A DNA stretch of 64,000 nt from Bacillus sp. EB106-08-02-XG196 (GTDB taxonomy: Bacteria; Bacillota; Bacilli; Bacillales; Cytobacillaceae): positions 629,953-693,952 of the forward strand of contig NZ_JABWSY010000001.1 of assembly GCF_013396335.1 (NCBI RefSeq), in the 5' to 3' direction. Positions 44,666-53,093 of the stretch are shown piece after piece. The notes under the pieces are model-generated. The model saw only the letters and a program-made list of their open reading frames with translations. It was not told the origin of the DNA and searched no databases. Position 1 is the first letter of the stretch, and each line of letters opens with the position of its first letter. The position numbers and the translations under genes are program-made.

Positions 44666-45571
44666 ATGCCATACAAGGTTCGGAGTGAATCATTAGTATT
44701 GAAGATTTTACGAATTTTGAACAAACGAATGAAATTTACGGGGGATGATCAAAGGTATTATCAAAACCAAGAAAAAGGGTTTCAAGGGGAAGTACAGTTT
44801 GATAAGTTGACAGAGAAACTTCAGCGTGAGTGTCATATTTTAAATGATTTGCAACTTGAAAATAATAAATCTAGTTTCCAACTTGATTCATCCCTCATTT
44901 TCCAAGGGACCTATTCCCTTTTTGAAGTAAAAAATTTCGAAGGCGAGTACGTATATGATGGGGAATATTTTAAAACCATCAGCGGACGAGACATCCAGAA
45001 CCCGCTAGACCAGCTAAAACGAAGTAGGTTACTGCTGAGCAATGTTCTTCAATCGTTAGGAAGTAAACTAACTGTTGAAGCATATGTCATTTTCATTAAT
45101 CCCCAGTTTACGCTTTATAAAACCCCACCTGACCTGCCATTTATACTCCCTACCCAGCTTAATCGCTTTATGAGCAAAATAGATCAGAAACCATCACGAT
45201 TAAATAATTCTCATAAAGTTCTTGCAGATAAACTTATTTCAATGCACCAAACAGTACCTCCTATTATTCAGTTGCCTGCGTATGATTATGATCAGGTTAG
45301 AAAAGGGATGACATGCTGCAAATGTGACTCGTTTTCAGTGACGATAGTTGGGAAGAAATTGATCTGTGATAAATGTGGATGTGCAGAACTAGTAACAGTC
45401 GCTATAATGCGCAATGTAGAGGAATTCAAGCTTCTGTTTCCGGAGAAGAAAATCACGACAAACATTATTCATGAATGGTGTGAAGTAGTAGATTCTAGGA
45501 AAAGAATAAGCAGAGTTCTAGGAAAGAATCTTAAAATTACAGGTCTTGGCCAATGGGCGTTTTATCAATAA
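44666..45571 (+). CDS. Second NERD-domain predicted nuclease with zinc ribbon
   Basis: The protein has 301 residues from ATG 44666; the frame also allows TTG 44657. The NERD core has D74 in FQLDSSLIF and E87-V-K89 in YSLFEVKNFEG, a PD-(D/E)xK-like set. A zinc ribbon follows (C217/C220 in CCKC and C234/C237 in CDKC), then a helical tail. It shares this layout with the NERD protein at 22,813 but is diverged (different N-terminus, PYKVRSESLVLKILRILNKR). It is followed by a terminator and a 53-bp repeat array. Biological role unknown. Confidence 0.85.
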   Translation: MPYKVRSESLVLKILRILNKRMKFTGDDQRYYQNQEKGFQGEVQFDKLTEKLQRECHILNDLQLENNKSSFQLDSSLIFQGTYSLFEVKNFEGEYVYDGEYFKTISGRDIQNPLDQLKRSRLLLSNVLQSLGSKLTVEAYVIFINPQFTLYKTPPDLPFILPTQLNRFMSKIDQKPSRLNNSHKVLADKLISMHQTVPPIIQLPAYDYDQVRKGMTCCKCDSFSVTIVGKKLICDKCGCAELVTVAIMRNVEEFKLLFPEKKITTNIIHEWCEVVDSRKRISRVLGKNLKITGLGQWAFYQ

Positions 45572-45598
45572 AATGTCATGCTTCTTATTATAAAAATT

Positions 45599-45633
45599 TT
45601 GTCCTTGAGAGGTAATCTTAAGGACATTTTTTT
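45599..45633 (+). terminator. Terminator after second NERD gene
   Basis: TGTCCTT, a loop, AAGGACA and a run of seven T lie 28 bp after the stop codon. Confidence 0.82.
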
Positions 45634-45664
45634 AATTTCTTGATGATTGGAGACATCTCTTTTC

Positions 45665-46005
45665 GATACCGCTGCAAGTTTTGATCTCAATCCCAATGAT
45701 TGAGGTCAAATCCTTATTAGACTCTCACTAGTTTTGTCCCCAATACCCCTGCTTGAGGTCAAATCCTCTTTGGGCTCTCACTAGTTTTGTCTTCAATACC
45801 CTTGCTTGAGGACAAATCCTCTTTGGGCTCTCACTAGTTTTGTCCTCAATACCCCTGCTTGAGGACAAATCCTCTTTGGCTCTCACTAGTTTTGTCCTCA
45901 ATACCCCTGCTTGAGGACAAATCTTCATTGAGCTCACCGAGTTTTGTCCTCAATACCCCTGCTTGAGGACGAATCGAGCAGATACAAGAAAAGTTTGTCC
46001 TCTAG
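45665..46005. repeat. Tandem 53-bp repeats, each containing a hairpin
   Basis: GTTTTGTC begins units at 45731, 45784, 45837, 45889 and 45941, with spacings of 53, 53, 52 and 52 bp. A degenerate unit lies before the first and a partial one after the last. Each unit holds an inverted repeat TTTGTCCTCA/TGAGGACAAA around ATACCCCTGC. The outer copies are more diverged than the central ones, and several changes keep pairing as G:T. Confidence 0.92.
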
Positions 46006-46040
46006 CACGCATACACTAGGAATTCAAGTTCACATAAATT

Positions 46041-46072
46041 AAAAATCCTCTAGCTCACTAAACCTGAGGATT
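46041..46072 (-). terminator. Terminator after solute-binding protein gene
   Basis: The minus strand has AATCCTCAG, a loop, and CTAGAGGATTTTT. It directly follows the stop codon of the binding protein at 46071. Confidence 0.7.
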
Positions 46073-47372
46073 ACTTTTTGATATCTTTTAAACCATTATT
46101 AATCTTCTCTACCGCTAGGTTTGCGGCTTCTTCGACATTTTTCCCTTGCAGCCCGACCTCTTCAAATAGATCCTTAACCGCTTCGCTGATGACTGGATAG
46201 GCTGGAGTTACTGGTCGATTTTTTGAGTAGTTTTGGTCTTGTTGGACAAAGATATTTTTGGGATATTCATTGAGTTCTGAGAATTCTTTTGCAACTGAAT
46301 ATCGTGCAGGTAAATCACCGGAGATTTCGACGAACAATTTCGAACCCTCATACCCTGTAGCGAATTTCACAAATTCCCAGGCCTCCTCTGGATGCTTGGT
46401 TTTCGATGAAATCCCCAGTGCCCAGCCACCATTCGGGACAACTTGATGTTTCCCCTTCGGCAGGGGGGCGACCCCATAATCTTCTCCAAGTACAAAACCA
46501 GGTGTTTGTTGTAATTCCGATATCGCCCAAGAACCCAATACCGTCATCCCAAGCTTATCTGTTTCAAAAGGAGTGGGAGGCATTTCAACCGACGCTACCC
46601 CGTGCTTACGATATAAATCTTGATAAAATTGTAAGGCTTCTAATGCTTCAGGTGAATTGAGATACCCCTGTGCAGTTGATCCATCTGGACTAATAACATC
46701 TGCTCCAAATTGCCAAAGGATCGGCATTTTAAAATAAGCAGGTCCTTCTCCTACATTAAAGCCTTGGGCCGGGTCTATCCCGGTCACACCTTTTGCAGGA
46801 TTGTTGATTTTTTTAGCAATTTCCAGCACTTCCTCCCACGTCAAGGGATGGTCTGGATTTCCTGAAGGGAAGGGGATTCCGGCCTCCCTGAAAAGATTCA
46901 TATTGTAAAATAAAGCAATGCTCGATTCCACAATGGGAGCAAGGTAAATTTCATCCTTATAGGTTAAACCCTTTAATACACCTTCGGGTATATCGTCAAT
47001 ATTGCCTTCCTTTTTCATAAAAGAATCCATCGATAAAAGCGATCCGGAGTTTGCATAAAGAGCAAGATTTGGACTATCAATCGCCATAATATCAGGATGG
47101 TTTCCGGCAGCCAGTTCAGTACGCAGCCTTAATTCATATTCATTTCCCCAGTGCATCGATTGCATATTAATCTTGATAGTGGGGTGCTTTGCTTCAAAGG
47201 CAGCAATCATCTCTTCATAGGCCTGATTAAACGCTGGATTCGCTAAATTCCGTAAAAAGGTCAGCTCCACTTGTTTTATCGGTTTCTCTTTATCCGGACT
47301 TTTACCTGATAAAGTAAAAAAGGCAAAACCCGCTATACTAAAAAGAATGATGAGTGTTAACCATTTCTTCAC
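46071..47372 (-). CDS. Extracellular solute-binding protein without lipobox, next to a two-component system
   Basis: The protein has 433 residues and a family-1 sugar-binding fold (VELTFLRNLANPAFNQAYEE, HPDIMAIDSPNLALY, WEFVKFATGYEGSK). The N-terminal helix (WLTLIILFSIAGFAFFTLSG) is not followed by a lipidated cysteine, so it is either secreted or held by that helix. No permease gene is adjacent. It lies downstream of the histidine kinase and regulator on one strand with a 28-bp gap. A role as periplasm-side ligand sensor for the kinase is plausible. Confidence 0.85.
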   Translation of the reverse strand: MKKWLTLIILFSIAGFAFFTLSGKSPDKEKPIKQVELTFLRNLANPAFNQAYEEMIAAFEAKHPTIKINMQSMHWGNEYELRLRTELAAGNHPDIMAIDSPNLALYANSGSLLSMDSFMKKEGNIDDIPEGVLKGLTYKDEIYLAPIVESSIALFYNMNLFREAGIPFPSGNPDHPLTWEEVLEIAKKINNPAKGVTGIDPAQGFNVGEGPAYFKMPILWQFGADVISPDGSTAQGYLNSPEALEALQFYQDLYRKHGVASVEMPPTPFETDKLGMTVLGSWAISELQQTPGFVLGEDYGVAPLPKGKHQVVPNGGWALGISSKTKHPEEAWEFVKFATGYEGSKLFVEISGDLPARYSVAKEFSELNEYPKNIFVQQDQNYSKNRPVTPAYPVISEAVKDLFEEVGLQGKNVEEAANLAVEKINNGLKDIKK

Positions 47373-47400
47373 CTAATCTCCTCCTCCCTACCAAACCGGA

Positions 47401-48981
47401 TTATTCCCCTATCGAGTTACGAAATTCTAAAGGTGTTTGTCCAACGTGTTTTTTAAATACCGTACTAAAATACCCTGAGTTTGAAAAACCAACTAAGTTA
47501 CTGACATCAATGATTTTCAGCTGGTGATCTTTAAGTAATTGTTTTGCCTTATTCAACCTCAAATTTACCAGATAATCACTAAAGTTCTGGCCGACATGAA
47601 GTTTGAATGTTTCCGATAAATGGGCACTATTAATGTGAAATAATGTAGACAAGGTGGTAAGGGATATTTCACTTGCATAATGCTGGTCCAAATAATGACG
47701 GATGCTATCGATTAATTTTTTATTGGAAAAACGAGCGAGGCGAACTTTTTCAATGATTAATGAGGCCAATTGAATCAGGTCCTCTTTCACTTTATGTTGA
47801 GAATAGAGCTTCCATATATTTTGTTGGCAATTCCAAATCGTATTTTGAATATCTTTCGTCTCGACATCGTACTTTTTCGCTAATGATCCCAACATAAATA
47901 ACACCTGGTTGGCAGCAAAAGAAAACGACATAACCGAACGACCTTCGGAACCATCAAGAACAATCTGTAGATTATCTTTAAATGCAGCAAAATCAACATT
48001 TTCAATGGAATTCGTTATCCGTCTCTCAAAATCCGGAGAAAAGTCAAACACCTCTTCGCTTGCAGCAGTTTGATCCATAATCTGTGACTTTGATCCAAGT
48101 TGACTTTGGCTCCACGCAAGTAAACTGGATATATATCCGCTCCTATATTCTGAAAGTCCATTCACAATCGTCCCTATACCAATGACCGTTTCTAATTTTA
48201 ATAGCTTGTTAACGTTTTGTTGAATTTGCAAAACGAAAGGATTGGTCGTTGAAGAATGGGAATCAACTCGCTGTAAAAATTGAACCATATTGGGATAGCT
48301 AGGATCCGTAAACACATAGGTTGCATTCTGCTGTTGAGCGATTTCCTTACACAATAACTGAAATGGAATCCTTAGTTCCTCTAGACGAGCAGAATCGAGG
48401 CCATCTCTAATTTCCACCGTGAAAAACTGTACTTTTGCATTTTCATTTGCCAGTTCTTGGAGTTGGAGCTGATGAAGCCTTTCAGTCACAATCGGAAGCT
48501 GTAATCGTTCTTCTTTTGCTAAATGAAGGATAAATTGTTCCTGCAATTCTAGTAAATGAGAATGAACAAGCCGGCTCATTTGCGCAATTTCTACTTGTTT
48601 TCTTCTTTCTTCTTCTACTTCTTTCCGTATCTTCCTCAATGCTTCTACTAATTCATCGGGGGCAACAGGTTTCAGTAAATAGTCTTTAACGCCTTGTTGC
48701 AGTGAATTTCGCACATAATCAAAATCGGAATAACCTGATAATACGATGACTTTTACATGAGGAAACTCTTGATGACAACGTTTTGCCAATTCTACTCCAT
48801 CCATAATAGGCATTCTCATATCGGTAATTACTATATCAATATCCTTGGTTTGGAGGATTTCAAGAGCTTCTTTTCCATTTGAAGCCTCTTCAACAAGTTG
48901 AAATCCCTCTTCCTCCCAGTCTACTTTTAAGCGTAATCCTTTACGAATTTGAATCTCATCATCCGTGATTAACACTTTCAT
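47401..48981 (-). CDS. AraC-type two-component response regulator (YesN-like)
   Basis: The protein has 526 residues. The receiver domain has phosphoacceptor D54 (IVITDMRMPIMDG) and the conserved K of LLKPVAPDEL. A long central linker domain lies between about 140 and 420. The C-terminal AraC double helix-turn-helix includes FKLHVGQNFSDYLVNLRLNK and VGFSNSGYFSTVFKKHVGQT. The start overlaps the kinase stop by 4 bp. Likely targets are the sugar importer genes upstream. Confidence 0.93.
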   Translation of the reverse strand: MKVLITDDEIQIRKGLRLKVDWEEEGFQLVEEASNGKEALEILQTKDIDIVITDMRMPIMDGVELAKRCHQEFPHVKVIVLSGYSDFDYVRNSLQQGVKDYLLKPVAPDELVEALRKIRKEVEEERRKQVEIAQMSRLVHSHLLELQEQFILHLAKEERLQLPIVTERLHQLQLQELANENAKVQFFTVEIRDGLDSARLEELRIPFQLLCKEIAQQQNATYVFTDPSYPNMVQFLQRVDSHSSTTNPFVLQIQQNVNKLLKLETVIGIGTIVNGLSEYRSGYISSLLAWSQSQLGSKSQIMDQTAASEEVFDFSPDFERRITNSIENVDFAAFKDNLQIVLDGSEGRSVMSFSFAANQVLFMLGSLAKKYDVETKDIQNTIWNCQQNIWKLYSQHKVKEDLIQLASLIIEKVRLARFSNKKLIDSIRHYLDQHYASEISLTTLSTLFHINSAHLSETFKLHVGQNFSDYLVNLRLNKAKQLLKDHQLKIIDVSNLVGFSNSGYFSTVFKKHVGQTPLEFRNSIGE

Positions 48982-50756
48982 CCTGTCTCCCCCCCCCTCT
49001 TCAAATCAATCAGTAAAGTAATCTTCGTACCTTCATTTTTTGTAGATTCAATTTGATAGGTAAAGTCATCTCCATAGGTAAGGTTTAATCGTCCAAGTAC
49101 ATTTCTTAGCCCAATGCTGTTTCCTTTGCTTTCCAATACGTGTATGGTTTCATCCGCTTGGGATTCTAAATCAGAAATGATTTCTTCAGACATCCCCATC
49201 CCTTTATCTGCCACTGACAGGGTAAGCTGACTCCCAATCACTTCAGTTTTTATAAAAATATTGGCAAACGTCTTTTCACTGAAACTATATTTCACAGCAT
49301 TTTCTACAAGTGGTTGTAAAATGAATTTAATAATGGGGATCGTTACGGTGCCAGGGTCTACATCCATATGAATCGTAATCGTGTCCTCATATCTTAACTT
49401 TAATATGTTCGTGTAACTCTTGATATAATTTACTTCTTCACCTAACGGTACAATATTGCTTTTTGTATTTAAAGAATATCTCAGCATTTTCCCTAAATAA
49501 ATGCTTACATTCATGACCTCTTTATTTTTCTCTTGAAGTGCTAAACTTCCAATAATTTCAAGCGTGTTATTTAGAAAGTGAGGGTTGATTTGTAATAATA
49601 AGGCTTTATATTCAGCATCTTTCCGGCGCAAATTGGCTTCATATTCTGTTTCAATTAAATTCTGCAATTGATCAATCGTATGTTCCGTAACATTAATAAG
49701 GTAATCAACTTCATTATTTTGAGATTTAATGTGAGGCATAAAGCGTTTTGCCCCTGTAAAATCTCCCCGTTCGATAAACACAAGCGCTTTTGCAAGTTTT
49801 CCTAAAGGACTTGTAATATTGTTAGACATAATCACCGAAGCCACAATCGTGATGAAAAAAAGGACTGCACTCGTTAAAAGAAGGTTTCGCTGTAAATGAT
49901 TGGCCCTTGCGAATAAATCGGACTCTGTCACTTCACTGACTAGGATCCAATCCCCTACTGGCAGCTTTTGAAAGAAAACTAAGTATTTCTCCTTCTGATA
50001 AGCGGCCTCAATTAGCCCTTCTTGGTCTTTACTAGTGGTGATTTGTTTTAAACTTTGTTTCAGGATCGAATTCGGGGTCTTTATTTTCCCTGCCAAAATA
50101 TTCTCACCCTGCTGATTTAGCAAATAGGTATGCCCATTTTGCCCAATTGTTATTTTATTTAGCGCCGTTTCCAGTAAAGCAGAAGGGAAATTCACTTTAA
50201 TAACCCCCGCTGATATCATCGTATTGGTATCAATGAGGGGCAAAATATAGCTATTGATCTTCTTTTGTTGCATTTCATGACTTTGCTGAAATGGATCTAA
50301 ATGTGACTTAACATAGTCCTGATTATGTTGGGTAAAGTCCTGATACCAATCTGTTTCATGAAGTGAGGAATGAACACCCCAAGTACCGGTCCCATCATCA
50401 AGCAGCACCGAAATCGACATCGCATTAGAATTGTTAATCATGATCGAGGATAGTCCCTGTTTAAGTTGATTCATCAATGCATCGATTTCTTCCTTGCCAG
50501 CACCTTGTCTATTTAATCTAATCCATTCCTGTGTGGTCTGATTAACAAGCACTTGCTTGCCCAAATCCTCTGCCTGTGTAGAGATGGAATCAACATAAAG
50601 CGAAAACTGATCCATCATTTCTATGGTCAACTCTTGAGTCTGTTCTCGAATAACAGATGTAAAAAAGCTAGGAATAATCAATGATAGTATAATAAAGGGA
50701 ATGGTTAACAAACAGGTAAAAATAAGTAATAAGCGATTGCGTAATGAAAAAAGCAT
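48978..50756 (-). CDS. Sensor histidine kinase (YesM/LytS-like)
   Basis: The protein has 592 residues. A first membrane helix is at about 8-30 and an extracellular sensor domain of about 250 residues follows. A second helix is near 285-305 (LLLTSAVLFFITIVASVIMS), then HAMP. The His_kinase motif LQINPHFLNNTLEII (histidine near 387) and an HATPase domain (KFILQPLVENAVKYSF, DKGMGM) complete it. Kinases of this type control sugar uptake in Bacillaceae. Confidence 0.93.
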   Translation of the reverse strand: MLFSLRNRLLLIFTCLLTIPFIILSLIIPSFFTSVIREQTQELTIEMMDQFSLYVDSISTQAEDLGKQVLVNQTTQEWIRLNRQGAGKEEIDALMNQLKQGLSSIMINNSNAMSISVLLDDGTGTWGVHSSLHETDWYQDFTQHNQDYVKSHLDPFQQSHEMQQKKINSYILPLIDTNTMISAGVIKVNFPSALLETALNKITIGQNGHTYLLNQQGENILAGKIKTPNSILKQSLKQITTSKDQEGLIEAAYQKEKYLVFFQKLPVGDWILVSEVTESDLFARANHLQRNLLLTSAVLFFITIVASVIMSNNITSPLGKLAKALVFIERGDFTGAKRFMPHIKSQNNEVDYLINVTEHTIDQLQNLIETEYEANLRRKDAEYKALLLQINPHFLNNTLEIIGSLALQEKNKEVMNVSIYLGKMLRYSLNTKSNIVPLGEEVNYIKSYTNILKLRYEDTITIHMDVDPGTVTIPIIKFILQPLVENAVKYSFSEKTFANIFIKTEVIGSQLTLSVADKGMGMSEEIISDLESQADETIHVLESKGNSIGLRNVLGRLNLTYGDDFTYQIESTKNEGTKITLLIDLKRGGETG

Positions 50757-50959
50757 GTTACCCCCTTCAGGGAAAACCCTTACAATTTTTCGTATATTGG
50801 AATAATCTATTATAGCACTTTCCTATTACTCGACTCTACCACTTGGGAAAATGCAGCGATTCGTAAATTTTGATACTAACCTGCTAATGTGTCAAAATAA
50901 GGAATGAAATACATAGTGTTCATGAGAGTGGAAAATTCCCTAAAATGGAGGTCATGATG

Positions 50960-51877
50960 ATGAGAATAATGAAACTAGGAAGCAGCACATTAGAAGTGCC
51001 GGTGGTTGCAGTCGGCTGCATGCGCATGAAGTCATTAGAAAAGAAGGAAGCGGAGATCTTTATCCAAAATGCTTTAGAGCAAGGAGCAAATTTTTTCGAC
51101 CATGCAGATATTTACGGGGATGGAACATCAGAGGAAATTTTCGCCGATGCCATACATATGAATGCTGAAATCCGTGAAAAAATCATCCTCCAATCAAAAT
51201 GCGGCATTCGCAAAGGGATGTTTGATTTTTCAAAGGAGCATATATTACATTCGGTGGATGGGATTTTGAAAAGGTTGAACACCGAATATCTGGATACGCT
51301 GCTCCTTCACCGTCCGGATGCTCTAATGGAGCCTGAGGAAGTAGCAGAGGCATTCGATATTCTAGAGAATACAGGAAAAGTACGCCATTTTGGTGTTTCC
51401 AACCAAAACCCGATGCAAATTCAATTGCTGCAGAAATATGTGAAGCAGCCAATTGTAGCCAACCAGCTTCAATTGAGTATCACAAACGCCAACATGATTT
51501 CCAATGGATTGAACGTGAACATGGAGAACGAATCTGCAATTAATCGCGATGGAAGTGTGCTTGATTTTTGCAGACTGAACGACATTACCATTCAGCCATG
51601 GTCTCCTTTCCAATATGGATTCTTTGAAGGTGTTTTTCTAGGAAACGACAAGTTTCCTGAATTAAATCAGAAGATCGATGAAATTGCTGCTAAATATGAA
51701 GTTAGTAATACCACCATCGCGATTGCGTGGCTCCTGCGTCACCCAGCCAAAATGCAGCCAGTGATCGGTACGATGACCGTGGACAGGTTAACGGAATGCT
51801 GTAAAGCAAGTGAAATCTATTTAACACGCGAAGAGTGGTACGAAATCTTTCGTGCTGCTGGAAACATCCTGCCATAA
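50960..51877 (+). CDS. Aldo/keto reductase
   Basis: The protein has 305 residues, an NADPH-type (beta/alpha)8 barrel. The catalytic set is visible: D and Y in FFDHADIYGDG, K in LQSKCGIR and H in LLLHRPD. The cofactor end has RHFGVSNQNP and WSPFQYGFF. The frame opens at 50945, but that ATG overlaps the GGAGG ribosome binding site. ATG 50960 gives an 8-bp spacing. Substrate is not predictable. Confidence 0.9.
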   Translation: MRIMKLGSSTLEVPVVAVGCMRMKSLEKKEAEIFIQNALEQGANFFDHADIYGDGTSEEIFADAIHMNAEIREKIILQSKCGIRKGMFDFSKEHILHSVDGILKRLNTEYLDTLLLHRPDALMEPEEVAEAFDILENTGKVRHFGVSNQNPMQIQLLQKYVKQPIVANQLQLSITNANMISNGLNVNMENESAINRDGSVLDFCRLNDITIQPWSPFQYGFFEGVFLGNDKFPELNQKIDEIAAKYEVSNTTIAIAWLLRHPAKMQPVIGTMTVDRLTECCKASEIYLTREEWYEIFRAAGNILP

Positions 51878-51880
51878 TAA

Positions 51881-51920
51881 AATAGAAGGGAGTGCCGTTA
51901 AAGGCACTCCCTTCTATTTT
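51881..51920. terminator. Bidirectional terminator between reductase and small lipoprotein
   Basis: AATAGAAGGGAGTGCC is mirrored by GGCACTCCCTTCTATT with loop GTTAAA, then TT. The long perfect stem can serve both convergent genes. Confidence 0.88.
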
Positions 51921-51947
51921 GTGGTGATAGGACGACAGGGTTTAACC

Positions 51948-52103
51948 CTATTCATCATCAACCTCGCCGTCTCCAATTTCATCCTCTTCCTCTACATCTT
52001 CAATCTTTTCCCCTTCCTCAGGCTCCTCATCATTACCACAACCCGTTATGGAGAAAAGAGAACAACTTAAAAATAAAATCAATAATAACTTCTTCCACTT
52101 CAT
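51948..52103 (-). CDS. Small acidic lipoprotein (51 aa)
   Basis: ATG at 52103 follows AAAGGAGG. The product has 51 residues: a signal peptide (KWKKLLLILFLSCSLFSITG) ending in lipobox ITGC with C22, then a 29-residue tail of mostly D, E and G. It would be anchored outside the membrane with a strongly negative tail. No family is recognised. Good ribosome site, lipobox and terminator make it a likely real gene. Confidence 0.75.
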   Translation of the reverse strand: MKWKKLLLILFLSCSLFSITGCGNDEEPEEGEKIEDVEEEDEIGDGEVDDE

Positions 52104-52162
52104 CTCAGTCAACCTCCTTTATCCTAGCATTTCCAGATAAAGCGGCAATATGATAAAAAGTT

Positions 52163-52213
52163 TGGTGCCTGTCACCGCCCGTGGACAGTGTCCACGGGCG
52201 GTGACAGGCACCA
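52163..52213. repeat. Perfect 51-bp palindromic repeat element
   Basis: Two 25-bp arms (TGGTGCCTGTCACCGCCCGT then GGACA, and its exact complement) flank a single central G at 52188. Related blocks lie at 37650-37706. Its form suits a REP/MITE-like mobile intergenic element. Confidence 0.92.
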
Positions 52214-52221
52214 TTTATACA

Positions 52222-52689
52222 TCACTGTATATTCTCCTCTTCTTCATCTGTTTCTTCATCCACTATTGCTTCTCCTAGTTCTGGATCCTGTTCTTCCTGT
52301 TCTTTTTCTGCCTTGATTCTTGTGATTTCTTCGTTTAGTTGTTCAAATGCATTGAGTCTATGGTTGGCGCTGGCCAGTAAATCATCTATGATTACAATGA
52401 ATTTTTCATAGGGGACTCCATTTTCGCTGCAGCCTGTAATCATTTTGAGTAGGTCTTTTTCATACAAATGATAACGTTCTTTGAAGGTTTTCGAATCCAT
52501 GGTTAAAAAATACTCATCATCGACGACGAATTCGTTAAATACTTTTTTCGTTAAACGTTTTTTGGTCACTTCTATATCTTGTTTGTCCTTTTCATTGTCA
52601 TAATGTGCTTCGTCTTCATACTCAGAGCAAAGCGTATCGTAGATTTTCTCTAGAAGTTCGGTCGGATTTAGATACTTCAGTTCCACCAT
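52222..52689 (-). CDS. Hypothetical acidic helical protein
   Basis: The protein has 155 residues and no recognised domain. It begins VELKYLNPTELLEKIYDTLC, is predicted mainly helical, and ends in a run rich in E, D and Q (EQEEQDPELGEAIVDEETDE). No membrane helix or signal peptide is seen, so it is cytosolic. A good AAAGGGGGGA-like site precedes the ATG. Single-gene unit between two repeat or terminator structures. Confidence 0.7.
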   Translation of the reverse strand: MVELKYLNPTELLEKIYDTLCSEYEDEAHYDNEKDKQDIEVTKKRLTKKVFNEFVVDDEYFLTMDSKTFKERYHLYEKDLLKMITGCSENGVPYEKFIVIIDDLLASANHRLNAFEQLNEEITRIKAEKEQEEQDPELGEAIVDEETDEEEENIQ

Positions 52690-52757
52690 GGAATCCCCCC
52701 TTTATTATTAGTAGTATAACTCCCATTTCTTTTCCCATTACAACCAATTATCACCCG

Positions 52758-52795
52758 AAAAAAAAGAATCCTAATCGGCTAATGGATTAGGATTC
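52758..52795 (-). terminator. Terminator after the small membrane protein gene
   Basis: The minus strand has GAATCCTAAT, a loop, ATTAGGATTC and eight T residues. Confidence 0.87.
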
Positions 52796-52798
52796 ATA

Positions 52799-52939
52799 TT
52801 ATGAGAATTGATTTGCAAGGATTGTTACTAATGCACTTAGTATAATCGTGCCAATCATAATATTAATATAGAGTAGGTTTTTTTTCATTTTTTTCTTTGG
52901 CATTGATTCTTCAAGTGTCATCCACATACTTTTTGCCAC
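52799..52939 (-). CDS. Small single-span membrane protein (46 aa)
   Basis: The GTG at 52939 has AAGGGG 8 bp upstream; ATG 52945 is an alternative. The product reads AKSMWMTLEESMPKKKMKKN, then a membrane helix (LLYINIMIGTIILSALVTIL). A strong terminator directly follows, which supports a real transcript. Function unknown. Confidence 0.62.
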   Translation of the reverse strand: MAKSMWMTLEESMPKKKMKKNLLYINIMIGTIILSALVTILANQFS

Positions 52940-53062
52940 AACCATTACCCCTTTTTACCTTCTAGCTAGTTATAAATGTATTAATAGTAAAAATCCATCA
53001 ATTAATTATACAAAAATAATAGATTGCGTCAATGGTCATAAAAAGTCTTTATCATAAGAGGC

Positions 53063-53089
53063 AAAAAAGCTGCCCCAATGCTGAGGCAG
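53063..53089 (-). terminator. Terminator after mupG
   Basis: The minus strand has CTGCC, a loop, GGCAG then CTTTTTT, right after the mupG stop. Confidence 0.78.
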
Positions 53090-53093
53090 TTCA

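Noticed and set aside
45728..45937. 69-residue minus-strand frame in the 53-bp repeats
   Set aside because: It arises only because the hairpin repeat happens to stay open in one frame. There is no ribosome site, and the sequence simply mirrors the repeat unit.
45665..46005. Possible CRISPR array
   Set aside because: The whole 53-bp unit is repeated with no unique spacers, and no cas genes are present.
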